Positions 35,476 through 44,692 of a stretch of DNA of 64,000 bases are shown here, piece after piece (positions within the stretch are counted from its first letter, which is position 1; every line of letters begins with the position of its first letter). The notes beneath the pieces were generated by a model. That model searched no databases and was not told where the DNA came from. It was given only the letters and a program-made list of their open reading frames with translations. Made by a program: the position numbers and the translations under genes. Origin of the DNA: Sphingorhabdus sp. EL138. GTDB lineage: Bacteria > Pseudomonadota > Alphaproteobacteria > Sphingomonadales > Sphingomonadaceae. The stretch is from contig NZ_CAMAYF010000001.1 of assembly GCF_945862485.1 (NCBI RefSeq), positions 89,401-153,400 of the forward strand, given 5' to 3'.

Positions 35476-37671
35476 TTATGCGGCGGCTTTATACAAAGTC
35501 TCCCCCTTCTCCGCCATTTCGCGGAAACTTTTGGGCGGTGCGAAACGGTGGCCAAAACGTTGCGCCAAATTATCCGCAGTGCGGACGAAGTTTTCCAGTC
35601 CTACTGTGTCGATATAGCTCATTGGACCGCCGGTATAAGGGGCAAAGCCCCAACCAAAGATCGCGCCCAAATCGGCGCTTTGCGGATCCTTAACAACATC
35701 TTCTTCAAAGCACTGCGCCGTTGCAATCAGTTGGATATACAACAAACGCTGCTTCACCTCTTCGACCGACGGCTGTTCCTCGGCGAGCGGATAATGCTCG
35801 GCCATGCCCTGCCACAGGCTCAGGCGCTCGCCCTTGGCATCATAATCGTAGAAACCCGAACCAAAACGGCGGCCCTTGCGGCCAAGTTTGACCACCATCA
35901 ACTCCATAAAATCTTCGGTGCCGCTTGGCTGATACGCGTCACCCAATTCCTTCTTGGTCGACTGCATGACATCATAGCCCAGTTGCAACGTGGTTTCGTC
36001 CAGCAAAGCTAGCGGGCCGATCGGCATACCAAGCGCCTTGGCCGCATTTTCGATCAAAGCGGGCTTCACGCCCTCCGTAACCAGCTTCATCGCCTCACCC
36101 ATATAAGGCGGGAACACGCGGTTGGTGAAAAATCCTCGCACATCCTTAACGACAATCGGCGTTTTCTTGATTTTGGCGTTGTAATCAAACGCCGCCGCCA
36201 AGGCACGATCACCCGTCAATGCGCCGGGGATAATCTCAAGCAACGGCATCTTTTCAACCGGTGAAAAGAAATGCAGTCCAACGAACAATTCCGGCCGCGA
36301 CGAATTTTTGGCGAGGCCAGTGATCGGCAATGTCGACGTGTTGGACGCGAATACGACATCAGGACCGATGACGGCTTCGGCTTTCTTGATAACATCCGCC
36401 TTCACATCGGGGCGTTCAAAAACGGCTTCGATGATGAGGTCAACGTCTTTCAAATCGTCATAATTATCGGTCGGCGTAATACGCGCCATGAAGGCGTCAC
36501 CTGCTTCTTTGGTCATCTTGCCACGGCTAACGGCCTTGTCGATGATCTTACGGCTGTAATCGACGGCCTTGTTGGCGTCTTCCAAGCTACGATCGAGGAC
36601 AACCACATCCATGCCGCCCTTGACGGTGACATGTGTGATGCCCGAACCCATCAGTCCACCACCTAAAACGCCAACCTTCTTTATCTCCACTGGAGGCACT
36701 CCTGCGGGACGTCCCGCGCCCTTCTCGGCGGCCTGCTTGTTGATGAACAAGGTGCGGATCATGTTTTTGGCTTGGCTACCCGAAAGCAGTTTGGTGAAAT
36801 ATTTCGATTCCACACGCAGCGCGGTGTCGAATGGCAGGATCGAGCCTTCATACAAGCAGGACAAAATCGCCTTTATGGCATCGAAATTGCCTTTGCTTTC
36901 CTTGTGCGCCATGGCGTTAAGGCCAACAAATAACTGCACGGCGCGCGGGTCCATTGCCCCTGCCCCACCCGGGAATTTGAAATCCTTCTTATCCCAAGGT
37001 GCTGTGACCTTCGGATTGGCTTTCACCCATGCCTTTGCATTGGCAATCAGGTCGGCCGCTGGCACGACTTCGTGGACTAGGCCTTGTGCCTTTGCCGTCG
37101 CCGGATCGAGCGACTTGCCTTGAATGATCATCATCGCTGCGTTTTGCAGACCGATAAGGCGCGGCGTCCGCTGTGTGCCGCCGCCGCCGGGCAGCAAGCC
37201 CACCATGACTTCGGGCATGCCAAGCTGAATTTTCGGATGGTCGACAACGATGCGGTAATGGCACGCCAAAGCCAGCTCAAGTCCGCCGCCCAAGGCAAGT
37301 CCATTCAGCGCGCAAGCCACTGGCTTAGCCGACGCTTTGCCGGAACTCAGGTCCTTGGCCGACTGACCGCCCGTTTCCATTTTGCGTAACAATGCGTTCA
37401 ACGCAAATGCTTGGTCAAAAGCTTCTTTTGTGCTGTTAGCCTTCGCGCCGCCTAGCATCGTAAGGTCAGCACCGGCCAAGAAACCGGATTTTTTGCCCGA
37501 GGTAATGACCGCGCCTTTAACGGCGTCATTGGTCGTGAAATCTTCAACCCATTTGGCAAATTCTTCAATCAATGCGCCATTCCATACATTCATAGAGGCT
37601 TCGGGTAGATCGATGGTCAAAAGTGCAATGCCATCGGCGTCGATATCGACGGAGAAAGTTTTATATGTCAT
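35476..37671 (-). CDS. Bifunctional enoyl-CoA hydratase / 3-hydroxyacyl-CoA dehydrogenase (FadB/FadJ-like)
   Basis: The 731-residue multifunctional beta-oxidation protein. The N-terminal crotonase half has GFLAGADLTMLGG near 65, ALNGLALGGGLELALACHYR and MPEVMVGLLPGGGGTQR, with the two catalytic acidic positions. The NAD-binding half has VGVLGGGLMGSGI near 325, SNTSTLPITGLA and LHFFSPVEKMPLLEI with the catalytic histidine. It hydrates enoyl-CoA and oxidises the hydroxyacyl-CoA. ATG 37671 with GGGA upstream is preferred over the in-frame TTG 37689. It is last in the operon, 14 bases after the thiolase. Confidence 0.92.
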   Translation of the reverse strand: MTYKTFSVDIDADGIALLTIDLPEASMNVWNGALIEEFAKWVEDFTTNDAVKGAVITSGKKSGFLAGADLTMLGGAKANSTKEAFDQAFALNALLRKMETGGQSAKDLSSGKASAKPVACALNGLALGGGLELALACHYRIVVDHPKIQLGMPEVMVGLLPGGGGTQRTPRLIGLQNAAMMIIQGKSLDPATAKAQGLVHEVVPAADLIANAKAWVKANPKVTAPWDKKDFKFPGGAGAMDPRAVQLFVGLNAMAHKESKGNFDAIKAILSCLYEGSILPFDTALRVESKYFTKLLSGSQAKNMIRTLFINKQAAEKGAGRPAGVPPVEIKKVGVLGGGLMGSGITHVTVKGGMDVVVLDRSLEDANKAVDYSRKIIDKAVSRGKMTKEAGDAFMARITPTDNYDDLKDVDLIIEAVFERPDVKADVIKKAEAVIGPDVVFASNTSTLPITGLAKNSSRPELFVGLHFFSPVEKMPLLEIIPGALTGDRALAAAFDYNAKIKKTPIVVKDVRGFFTNRVFPPYMGEAMKLVTEGVKPALIENAAKALGMPIGPLALLDETTLQLGYDVMQSTKKELGDAYQPSGTEDFMELMVVKLGRKGRRFGSGFYDYDAKGERLSLWQGMAEHYPLAEEQPSVEEVKQRLLYIQLIATAQCFEEDVVKDPQSADLGAIFGWGFAPYTGGPMSYIDTVGLENFVRTADNLAQRFGHRFAPPKSFREMAEKGETLYKAAA

Positions 37672-37685
37672 GTTTTCTGTCCCGA

Positions 37686-38900
37686 TCAATTCACGCGTTC
37701 AATGATGGTTGCGGTGCCCATGCCCGCGCCGATGCACAGGGTGGTAAGCGCAGTCGACTTGCCGGACCGCTCCAGCTCATCCAATACCGTCCCAAGGATC
37801 ATCGCACCCGTTGCACCTAAAGGATGGCCCATGGCGATTGCGCCACCGTTTACATTGATATCTGAATGGTCGATCTTCATCGCTTCCATGAAACGCAGGA
37901 CAACCGAAGCGAAGGCTTCGTTCAATTCCCACACGTCAATGTCGCCTTTGTCCATGCCTGCACGCGCCAGCGCCTTCTGCGCAGCAAATTCGGGGCCTGT
38001 CAGCATGATTGCAGGCTCAGAACCTATGGACGCCATCGAAACGATCCGCGCCCGCGCCTTTAGGCCATATTTTTCGCCTGCTTCCTTCGTCCCAATCAGC
38101 ACGGCAGCAGAACCATCGACAATACCAGAGCTATTGCCAGCATGATGGACATGATTGATCTTTTCGACGTCGGGATAACGCATGATAGCAATGTCATCAA
38201 AGCCAGGCATCATCGTGCCCATCATTTGGAATGCAGGGGCCAACGCACCCAAGGACTGCATATCGGTTTGCGGACGCATCAACTCGTCATGGTCAAGCAC
38301 AACCTCACCGATAACGTCTTTGATGGGCAGGATGGAGCGCGCAAAGCGCTTCTCAGCCCATGCACGGCCAGCGCGCTTCTGGCTTTCAACGGCATATGCG
38401 TCGACATCGTCGCGGCTGTAACCATATCTGGTGGCAATAAGATCGGCAGAAATGCCTTGCGGAATGAAGTAATTGGCAATCGCTGAACGCGGGTCGATTG
38501 GCCATGCGCCGCCGTCTGAACCCATGGGCACGCGGCTCATCGATTCAATACCGCCGCCAACCGCAAGATCGCACTCGCCGGATTTCACCTTAGCCGCAGC
38601 GATGTTCGACGCTTCAAGGCCAGAACCGCAGAAACGGTTTACCTGAATCCCCGAAGTTGTGTGCGGATAGCCCGCAGCGAGAACTGCAGTGCGTGTAATG
38701 ACGGCGCCTTGTTCCCCAACGGGCGAAACGCAACCAAAGGCCACATCCTCAATTTCTTCCCCCGACAGGCCATTGCGGTCGCGGATCGCGGCCAAGACCT
38801 GCGCTGCCAGATCGATCGGCGTAATTTCATGCAGTGCACCATCAGGGCGCCCCTTGCCGCGGGGGCTACGCACCGCATCATATATGTAAGCTTCAGTCAT
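37686..38900 (-). CDS. fadA: Acetyl-CoA C-acyltransferase (thiolase)
   Basis: The 404-residue thiolase has the acylated cysteine in NRFCGSGLEASNIAAAK near residue 92, the histidine motif NGGAIAMGHPLGATGA near 350, and the second cysteine in TLCIGAGMGTATIIE near 390. It cleaves 3-ketoacyl-CoA with CoA. AGGA lies before ATG 38900. Position between the CaiB-family gene and the hydratase/dehydrogenase argues for a degradative thiolase; a biosynthetic acetoacetyl-CoA thiolase is possible but less likely. Confidence 0.9.
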   Translation of the reverse strand: MTEAYIYDAVRSPRGKGRPDGALHEITPIDLAAQVLAAIRDRNGLSGEEIEDVAFGCVSPVGEQGAVITRTAVLAAGYPHTTSGIQVNRFCGSGLEASNIAAAKVKSGECDLAVGGGIESMSRVPMGSDGGAWPIDPRSAIANYFIPQGISADLIATRYGYSRDDVDAYAVESQKRAGRAWAEKRFARSILPIKDVIGEVVLDHDELMRPQTDMQSLGALAPAFQMMGTMMPGFDDIAIMRYPDVEKINHVHHAGNSSGIVDGSAAVLIGTKEAGEKYGLKARARIVSMASIGSEPAIMLTGPEFAAQKALARAGMDKGDIDVWELNEAFASVVLRFMEAMKIDHSDINVNGGAIAMGHPLGATGAMILGTVLDELERSGKSTALTTLCIGAGMGTATIIERVN

Positions 38901-38909
38901 CGTCTTTTC

Positions 38910-40061
38910 CTAATTTGTGACCACGGCGCCCGCCGCGATCAGTTGGGAGATTTCATGTTCACCGAGGCCAGCCTCGGTCAATATATCGGCATAATCGCCG
39001 CCTTTTGTTGCAACATCGAAATGGGTAGCCAATGGCTGCGTTGCAAGTCTTGGCGCAACTTGCGGATGCACCCAACGGCCATCCTGCACAAAGGCCTGCC
39101 GCGCGGCGTTTGCGGGATGGGATGGGGCTTCGACATAATCCAGCACGGGCGTAACACATGCGTCGGTTCCGGCAAAAATCGCTTCCCATTCGTCGCGCGT
39201 TTTGGTCGCGAACACATCTTCTAGTAATTCGTGCTGCATCGCCCAAGCCGTGCGGTCATGCTGACCGCCATATAAATCCTCGTCTACGGGCAAACGCTCC
39301 ATCATCGCCGCGAAAAACTGCGGTTCAATGCAGCCAACGGCCATAAACTTACCGTCAGACGTCAAATAACAACGGTAGAATGGCATCGCCCCGTCGAGCA
39401 AATTTGCCTCACGCTGCGTGCGCCATTGGCCAAGCCCGGCCATGCCATGGACAAAACTCATCAGGCTGTTGGTGCCATCGACAATCGCCGCATCCACTAT
39501 ATTGCCTTTACCGGTCCTTGCACGTTCAACCAAAGCCGCAAGAATACCATTGACTAGAAACATCGACCCGCCGCCAAAATCGCCAATCATGTTGAGCGAC
39601 GGGACGGGCGGCTGCCCTTCCTTGCCGATCGCGTTCAAAACACCAGTCATACCAATATAATTAATGTCATGCCCGGCCATTTGGTTCCACGGACCCGTTT
39701 GGCCCCAGCCAGTCATCCGGCCATAGATAAGACCTGGATTAACCGCCTGACAAACATCGGGACCAACCCCCATCCGTTCCGTCACACCCGGCCGCAGTCC
39801 CTCAATCAAGACATCAGCCGATGCAACCAACTTCAACAATGCGGTAACCGCTTCAGGTTTCTTCAAATCAAGGATTATTGATTTTTTACCACGTGCATCA
39901 ATCCCCTTGGGAACGATCGAACCGCCGGGCCTGTCGATAACAATAACATCCGCACCCATGTCCGCCAGCAACTGGCCAGCATAAGGTCCAGGCCCAATAC
40001 CAGCAAGTTCGACAATCTTTATGCCGCTTAGCGGACCGGATTTGGGGGGAGAATCGGTCAT
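38910..40061 (-). CDS. CaiB/BaiF CoA-transferase family protein, alpha-methylacyl-CoA racemase-like
   Basis: The 383-residue protein has GIKIVELAGIGPGPYAGQLLADMGADVI near residue 14, a family hallmark, then GLRPGVTERMGVGPD and MAGHDINYIGMTG with the aspartate used by the racemase. GRMTGWGQTGPW and DAAIVDGTNSL follow. The HDINY motif favours alpha-methylacyl-CoA racemase over formyl-CoA transferase; it would prepare branched acyl-CoAs for oxidation. It opens the operon with the thiolase 9 bases downstream. A perfect palindrome sits 25 bases before ATG 40061. Confidence 0.87.
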   Translation of the reverse strand: MTDSPPKSGPLSGIKIVELAGIGPGPYAGQLLADMGADVIVIDRPGGSIVPKGIDARGKKSIILDLKKPEAVTALLKLVASADVLIEGLRPGVTERMGVGPDVCQAVNPGLIYGRMTGWGQTGPWNQMAGHDINYIGMTGVLNAIGKEGQPPVPSLNMIGDFGGGSMFLVNGILAALVERARTGKGNIVDAAIVDGTNSLMSFVHGMAGLGQWRTQREANLLDGAMPFYRCYLTSDGKFMAVGCIEPQFFAAMMERLPVDEDLYGGQHDRTAWAMQHELLEDVFATKTRDEWEAIFAGTDACVTPVLDYVEAPSHPANAARQAFVQDGRWVHPQVAPRLATQPLATHFDVATKGGDYADILTEAGLGEHEISQLIAAGAVVTN

Positions 40062-40085
40062 GAATTGGTTTCCGTTACTATAGGC

Positions 40086-40105
40086 GCTTAATCGCCTGAT
40101 TAAGC
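40086..40105. promoter_or_regulatory. Perfect palindromic operator candidate, beta-oxidation operon
   Basis: GCTTAATC, four bases (GCCT), GATTAAGC, perfect over eight-base arms, 25 bases before the racemase-family start codon. Same core and spacer as the site at 8895-8916. The position fits a repressor site near the start of transcription. Confidence 0.6.
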
Positions 40106-40130
40106 CCAACCTTTTAAGGTGCCCACGCAC

Positions 40131-40146
40131 TTGACGCAAGCGTCAA
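40131..40146. promoter_or_regulatory. Second inverted repeat upstream of the beta-oxidation operon
   Basis: TTGACGC and GCGTCAA with two bases between. The minus strand reads TTGACG, which could double as a -35 box for the operon. The remaining gap to prfB (40147-40275) shows only a single GATTAAGG half-site at 40243-40250. Confidence 0.35.
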
Positions 40147-40275
40147 CTAGGTTTTTTGGCTTGAAGTGACTGTCGGGTGGTGCACACAGGCTTCGGGGTA
40201 TCATCGCCCTACTGCTTGGCAGGCAGCGCAGCTTCGCCAAGGGATTAAGGACCGGTTTGACGGCCAGACCGAAAA

Positions 40276-41403
40276 CTAATCCACGTCCTCAACCGCAACC
40301 GCCTCACCTGTTACCCGCTGTGCGAGGGCTGCGGCGATGAAATTGTCGAGGTCGCCATCGAGCACGTCGCTGGGTGTTGGGGACGTGACGCCGGTGCGCA
40401 GGTCTTTAACCATTTGGTAAGGCTGCAGCACATAAGAGCGGATCTGGTGGCCCCAACCGATTTCGGTCTTGGCCGCATATTCGCCGCTTGCGACCTCTTC
40501 GCGTTTGCGCAGTTCGGCTTCGTATAGTCGCGCCTTGAGCATACCCATAGCGGTGGCGCGGTTTTTATGCTGACTGCGGTCATTCTGGCTAGCAACGACA
40601 ATGCCTGACGGCTTGTGCGTGATGCGGACGGCCGAGTCCGTGGTGTTAACGTGCTGCCCGCCAGCGCCAGACGCGCGGTAGGTGTCGATCTTCAAATCGC
40701 CTTCGTTGATTTCAATGTCGATATTGTCGTCGATGACCGGATACACCCAGACGCTTGAAAAGCTGGTATGCCGCTTTGCCGCGCTGTCATAAGGCGAAAT
40801 GCGGACCAGACGGTGGACGCCGCTCTCGGTCTTGGCATAGCCATAAGCATTCTCGCCCTTCACCAGCAATGTCGCGGATTTTATGCCTGCTTGATCACCT
40901 GCCTGATAATCAACCATCTCAACCTTATATCCACGCTGCTCGGCCCAGCGATAATACATGCGTTGCAGCATTTCAGCCCAATCCTGGCTTTCGGTGCCGC
41001 CAGCGCCCGCGTGAATTTCAATGAAGGTATCGTTGCCGTCTGCCTCGCCGGACAGTAAGGCAGAAACCTTGTCGCGATCAGCTTTATCAGCCAATGTTTT
41101 CAATGCAGCAGCGCCTTCGTCGCCCAACTCGGAATCGCCTTCCATCTCGGCAAGCTCGATTAACTCAACCGTGCCCGTCTTATCGGCATCAATTTCGCGC
41201 ACGGTAGCAATAGCCGCATCCAAGCGGCGGCGTTCGCGCATGACTTCTTCGGCGGCTTTCGGATTATCCCACAAGGTCGGATCCTCAACCTTGGCGTTCA
41301 GTTCATCCAAGCGACGCAAAGCGCGATCCCAGTCAAGCGACATCTTGACGAGGTTGAGGGCGGCATCAATGCGGGCAACATAGCCTTCTGCGTCGGCGCG
41401 CAT
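40276..41403 (-). CDS. prfB: Peptide chain release factor 2
   Basis: The 375-residue factor reads UAA and UGA stops. The peptidyl-tRNA hydrolysis motif is SGAGGQHVNTTDSAVRITH near 240. The stop-recognition tripeptide is SPY in VRISPYDSAAKRHTSF where E. coli has SPF; I recall SPY as usual in Alphaproteobacteria. The frame is continuous, so the UGA frameshift that autoregulates E. coli prfB is absent. ATG 41403 has GGAG 7 bases upstream; the TTG at 41415 overlaps that site. It lies 118 bases after mrcA on the same strand. Confidence 0.95.
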   Translation of the reverse strand: MRADAEGYVARIDAALNLVKMSLDWDRALRRLDELNAKVEDPTLWDNPKAAEEVMRERRRLDAAIATVREIDADKTGTVELIELAEMEGDSELGDEGAAALKTLADKADRDKVSALLSGEADGNDTFIEIHAGAGGTESQDWAEMLQRMYYRWAEQRGYKVEMVDYQAGDQAGIKSATLLVKGENAYGYAKTESGVHRLVRISPYDSAAKRHTSFSSVWVYPVIDDNIDIEINEGDLKIDTYRASGAGGQHVNTTDSAVRITHKPSGIVVASQNDRSQHKNRATAMGMLKARLYEAELRKREEVASGEYAAKTEIGWGHQIRSYVLQPYQMVKDLRTGVTSPTPSDVLDGDLDNFIAAALAQRVTGEAVAVEDVD

Positions 41404-41521
41404 AAGAAACTCCAAGGGAATGAAAAGGTCAGCCGCGGCCTTTAGCGGATTGGACGCTCAAGTCAAAGGCAGCGATGACCAGAGTTATCCGCCGCATCAC
41501 AATATCTACCTGGCAGTAAAC

Positions 41522-44038
41522 CTAATAAATTCCGCCTTCTTGCTGGATAAACTCCTGGTCGCGCTTTGTACCAATGCTTGCGCTTGGGGCATTGGCTGCA
41601 CCGGCAGCGCCTTCAGACTGTGTTTCGGCCGCTTTCTTAGGCTTGTCGTCCCGCGTGGCCAGTTCTTCCTGACGGATAGATCGCTTTGGCTCCGTCTCCG
41701 CCTTGAACGCCTCCCAGATCACGGCGCTTAGCGGGTCATCACTCGGCCAAGCACCATAGACGCGCTTGCCACTCCTGCGATCCACACGGACAAGCCGTGT
41801 TCCGGCAGGTGCAATGAATGGTGTCTTAGGCATATCGGCCATTGCTGTGCGTGCGAACTGTTTGAAAATAGGCGCGGCAAGTGAGCTTCCCTGTGCATAG
41901 CCACCCATATTACGTGGTTGGTCAAAGCCCAGATAGAGGCCAGCAACCAAATGTGGCGATCCACCAATGAACCATACATTTGTTGGGCCGGTGGTTGTTC
42001 CGGTTTTGCCAAACAACGGCCGGTCAAGTTCGCGCAAGGTGACGGCGGTGCCGCGTTGAATCACACCTTCCAACATATGCACGACTTGATACGCCGTGAT
42101 GGGGTCCATGACTTGCTTGCCCGTGGGTGTGAAGCGCGGCATTGGCCTGCCATTCCAATCGGACGCGCGGCAACCAGTGCAGGGTTTCCACTTGGCTGGC
42201 CAAATGACCTTGCCTTTGCGATTTTGCGCAAAATCAATGAATGTCGGTTTCAATTCACGTCCGTGATTGACCAGCATCGAGTAAGCGTTGACCATCTTCA
42301 ACACTGTCGTATCGCCTGCACCCAGCGCGTAGGAAAGATATTCAGGGTAATCGCCAATCGACATGTCACGCAAAGTGTCCGTCACATTGTCCATGCCCGA
42401 TTCAGCCGCCGCCCGCACCGTCATCAGGTTGCGTGATTGTTCAAGGCCCCAACGCATGGTTTGCGGCCCCGCCCCGCCACCTGTGAAATTGCGAAAGCAT
42501 TTTTGGCCTAAGTTCGCACCTTGCCAGACGCAATATGGACCATCGACGATAATCGACGTGGGCGTCATTCCATTGTCGAGAGCAGTTGCGTAGACAAAAG
42601 GTTTAATTGTTGAACCGGGCTGCCGCTGTGCCTGTGTCGCGCGGTTGAAGCTGGATATACGATTGTCGAAACCACCTTGCACCGCGAGCACACGACCGTT
42701 GAAAGGATTTTGGACAACCATGCCACCGCCAACCTCTGGCACGCTGCGGACAACAAAGCTGTTCATACCATTAGGCGCAACCGCGATCACGTCGCCTGCC
42801 TTCAACGCAGTTGGGGCACCATCAAGACGCGCGGTCGAACCATCGGCAAATCCAACGCGTCCCTTGCCCAGCGCAACGCCAGCACGCCAATTGGCATAAT
42901 CGATACCAATATTGGTCGACGCAAAGCGGGATGGCCATTTGTCATCGGTGACGTCAATTGTACCCAAATTGGCTTTCCAAGCCTTACCCGCATTGTAGCG
43001 CAGCAAGCCGTCACGCAACGCCTTGGTCGCCGCAAGTTGATGTTCGGGATGCATGGATGACCGAACCCACAGACCGCCCGAATACACGCTGTATGGACCC
43101 GCTTCGTCCGTTTCGCCAAATTTTTCTATAAGCTGTCGACGCACTTCTTCTGCAAAATAACCGCCAACATTCTTATAACCGGTGCCGCGTTGCTTCACCA
43201 AGCCAAGCGGTTGGGCACGCGCGGTCGCAAGCTGCGCATCAGTGATCCATCCGTTAGCGCGCATTTCGCCAAGCACCCAATTACGACGGGACATGGCGAG
43301 ATTAGCATTTTTGGCGCGCCCATAACGCTCCGGCGCCTTTGGCAAGATGGCCAGAAAGGCCATTTCGTGGAGCAAAAGCTTATCGATACTTTTTCCAAAA
43401 TAGGCCTGCGCCGCGGCCTCAACCCCGAACGACTGGCGCCCAAGCGCAATTTCATTGAGGTAGAGCGACAAAATCTGAGGTTTGGTAAGCGCGCTTTCGA
43501 TGCGCTTGGCCAAGATCGCTTCTTTAACCTTGCGGGTGTAACTATATTCGTTGGTCAATAGGAGGTTTTTCGCGACCTGTTGCGTGATGGTCGAGGCACC
43601 ACGCGACCGCTTGTCGCTGAAAATATTATCAAAAATGGCTGACACGATACCGGGATAATCAATCCCACCATGGCTGAAAAACGTTTTGTCTTCGGCCGCG
43701 AGATAGGCATGCACCAAGGTTTTCGGAAAATCGGCATATTCCAATTGGACGCGACGTTCCCGGGCGTAACTGTGAAAAGGCTCTCCATTGATATCGCGCA
43801 CCACGGTTGGCAGCGGTGATTCATATTCGATCAGCGCCTCTGCATCGGGGAGATTACGGGCGAACAACGCCCAGAATAGAAGGAACAGAACGAACAGCAC
43901 ACCCGCGGCGTAAGTGGCCAAACGAATGCGCTTGTTTTGCCACCATCCCTGCCAGCGGGTCACAAAATTTTCGGCGTCGCGTTTCAGCCGGTAACTGATC
44001 GTTGTCGGCACTTCGGCAGGTGGGGGCTGGATATCCAT
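41522..44038 (-). CDS. mrcA: Penicillin-binding protein 1A (bifunctional transglycosylase/transpeptidase)
   Basis: The 838-residue class A PBP. One membrane anchor at about residues 40-62 follows a cytoplasmic tail. The GT51 domain has AAEDKTFFSHGGID near 115 and RGASTITQQVAKNLL near 146. An OB-like insert follows. The transpeptidase has the nucleophile in PGSTIKPFVYA near 478, SRN in EQSRNLMTVRAA near 534, and KTGTTTG near 672. It polymerises and cross-links peptidoglycan. The frame ends with a proline-poor acidic/alanine tail. It is divergent from rne across 654 bases. Confidence 0.95.
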   Translation of the reverse strand: MDIQPPPAEVPTTISYRLKRDAENFVTRWQGWWQNKRIRLATYAAGVLFVLFLLFWALFARNLPDAEALIEYESPLPTVVRDINGEPFHSYARERRVQLEYADFPKTLVHAYLAAEDKTFFSHGGIDYPGIVSAIFDNIFSDKRSRGASTITQQVAKNLLLTNEYSYTRKVKEAILAKRIESALTKPQILSLYLNEIALGRQSFGVEAAAQAYFGKSIDKLLLHEMAFLAILPKAPERYGRAKNANLAMSRRNWVLGEMRANGWITDAQLATARAQPLGLVKQRGTGYKNVGGYFAEEVRRQLIEKFGETDEAGPYSVYSGGLWVRSSMHPEHQLAATKALRDGLLRYNAGKAWKANLGTIDVTDDKWPSRFASTNIGIDYANWRAGVALGKGRVGFADGSTARLDGAPTALKAGDVIAVAPNGMNSFVVRSVPEVGGGMVVQNPFNGRVLAVQGGFDNRISSFNRATQAQRQPGSTIKPFVYATALDNGMTPTSIIVDGPYCVWQGANLGQKCFRNFTGGGAGPQTMRWGLEQSRNLMTVRAAAESGMDNVTDTLRDMSIGDYPEYLSYALGAGDTTVLKMVNAYSMLVNHGRELKPTFIDFAQNRKGKVIWPAKWKPCTGCRASDWNGRPMPRFTPTGKQVMDPITAYQVVHMLEGVIQRGTAVTLRELDRPLFGKTGTTTGPTNVWFIGGSPHLVAGLYLGFDQPRNMGGYAQGSSLAAPIFKQFARTAMADMPKTPFIAPAGTRLVRVDRRSGKRVYGAWPSDDPLSAVIWEAFKAETEPKRSIRQEELATRDDKPKKAAETQSEGAAGAANAPSASIGTKRDQEFIQQEGGIY

Positions 44039-44348
44039 TGCGGGCCCTATCTAGCCGATTTGCCGGACAGGTCCAGAATGTAAATCAGCAAATGGTCTCT
44101 AATTTGGCCACACGCCGGTTTAACGTGACGCAATCCGCTATGCGAAATGGACTTGAATGGCATGGAACAACGTCCGTGCGATCTTGCACTGTCCTTTGGC
44201 TAACGACAGCACGCGCAGACCCGCTGCATTGGCTGAGATAAGCCGCATCTTGCAGCAAATCATTGTTTACAAGAACCTGTCCCAGCCAACCAAAATTGTA
44301 AAAATGACAATCCACGGGTCGTAATAACAGGCTAAATCGCGGGATGCT

Positions 44349-44377
44349 CTTGCCGATAACATGTGGGAGTGCTACCT
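44349..44377 (+). promoter_or_regulatory. Possible rne promoter
   Basis: CTTGCC at 44349-44354, 17 bases, CTACCT at 44372-44377. This gives five of six and four of six matches to CTTGAC/CTATAT. It would leave a leader of about 310 bases. A TTGACG at 44451 with TATTTC 15 bases later is an alternative with poor spacing. Confidence 0.25.
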
Positions 44378-44639
44378 ATTAAGTACAGGGAATTCTGACG
44401 AATGCCCCGAAAGTCCGCCGTTCGGTGTTTACGCTCGGCATTTTAACAGGTTGACGCTACATGAGGCATGATATTTCCACCAACGCCGCCCGCTCTGGGC
44501 ATGGCGCATGGTTTGGAAATCAAGCGCGCGCGATACACGCCCGCCATGCACAAGCAGCAGACGCATTTTTAACATTTCCACCATATCGCTTTGCCGACAA
44601 GAACGCTGTGCGTCCGATCCGGCAACGTATCAACAATGA

Positions 44640-44680
44640 AGCGAGCGGCCTTCGGCTAACAATCGGCTGCCGTGCTCGCT
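44640..44680 (+). promoter_or_regulatory. Hairpin abutting the rne ribosome site
   Basis: AGCGAGC at 44640-44646 pairs perfectly with GCTCGCT at 44674-44680, and GGC/GCC extends the stem past a two-base bulge. The GGAG ribosome site starts at the next base, 44681. Such a stem could present or hide the site, and could serve as an RNase E autoregulation target. Confidence 0.4.
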
Positions 44681-44692
44681 GGAGTAAATTAC

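Larger units (their letters stand above)
44039..44692. other. 654-base divergent gap between mrcA and rne
   Basis: No convincing gene is seen. A 102-codon plus-strand frame (44461-44769) runs into rne out of frame and lacks a ribosome site. A 76-codon minus-strand frame (44085-44315) looks random. The right-hand 300 bases are probably the rne leader. In other sphingomonads I recall an N-acetylmuramoyl-alanine amidase gene beside mrcA; I see no trace of it here. Confidence 0.6.
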
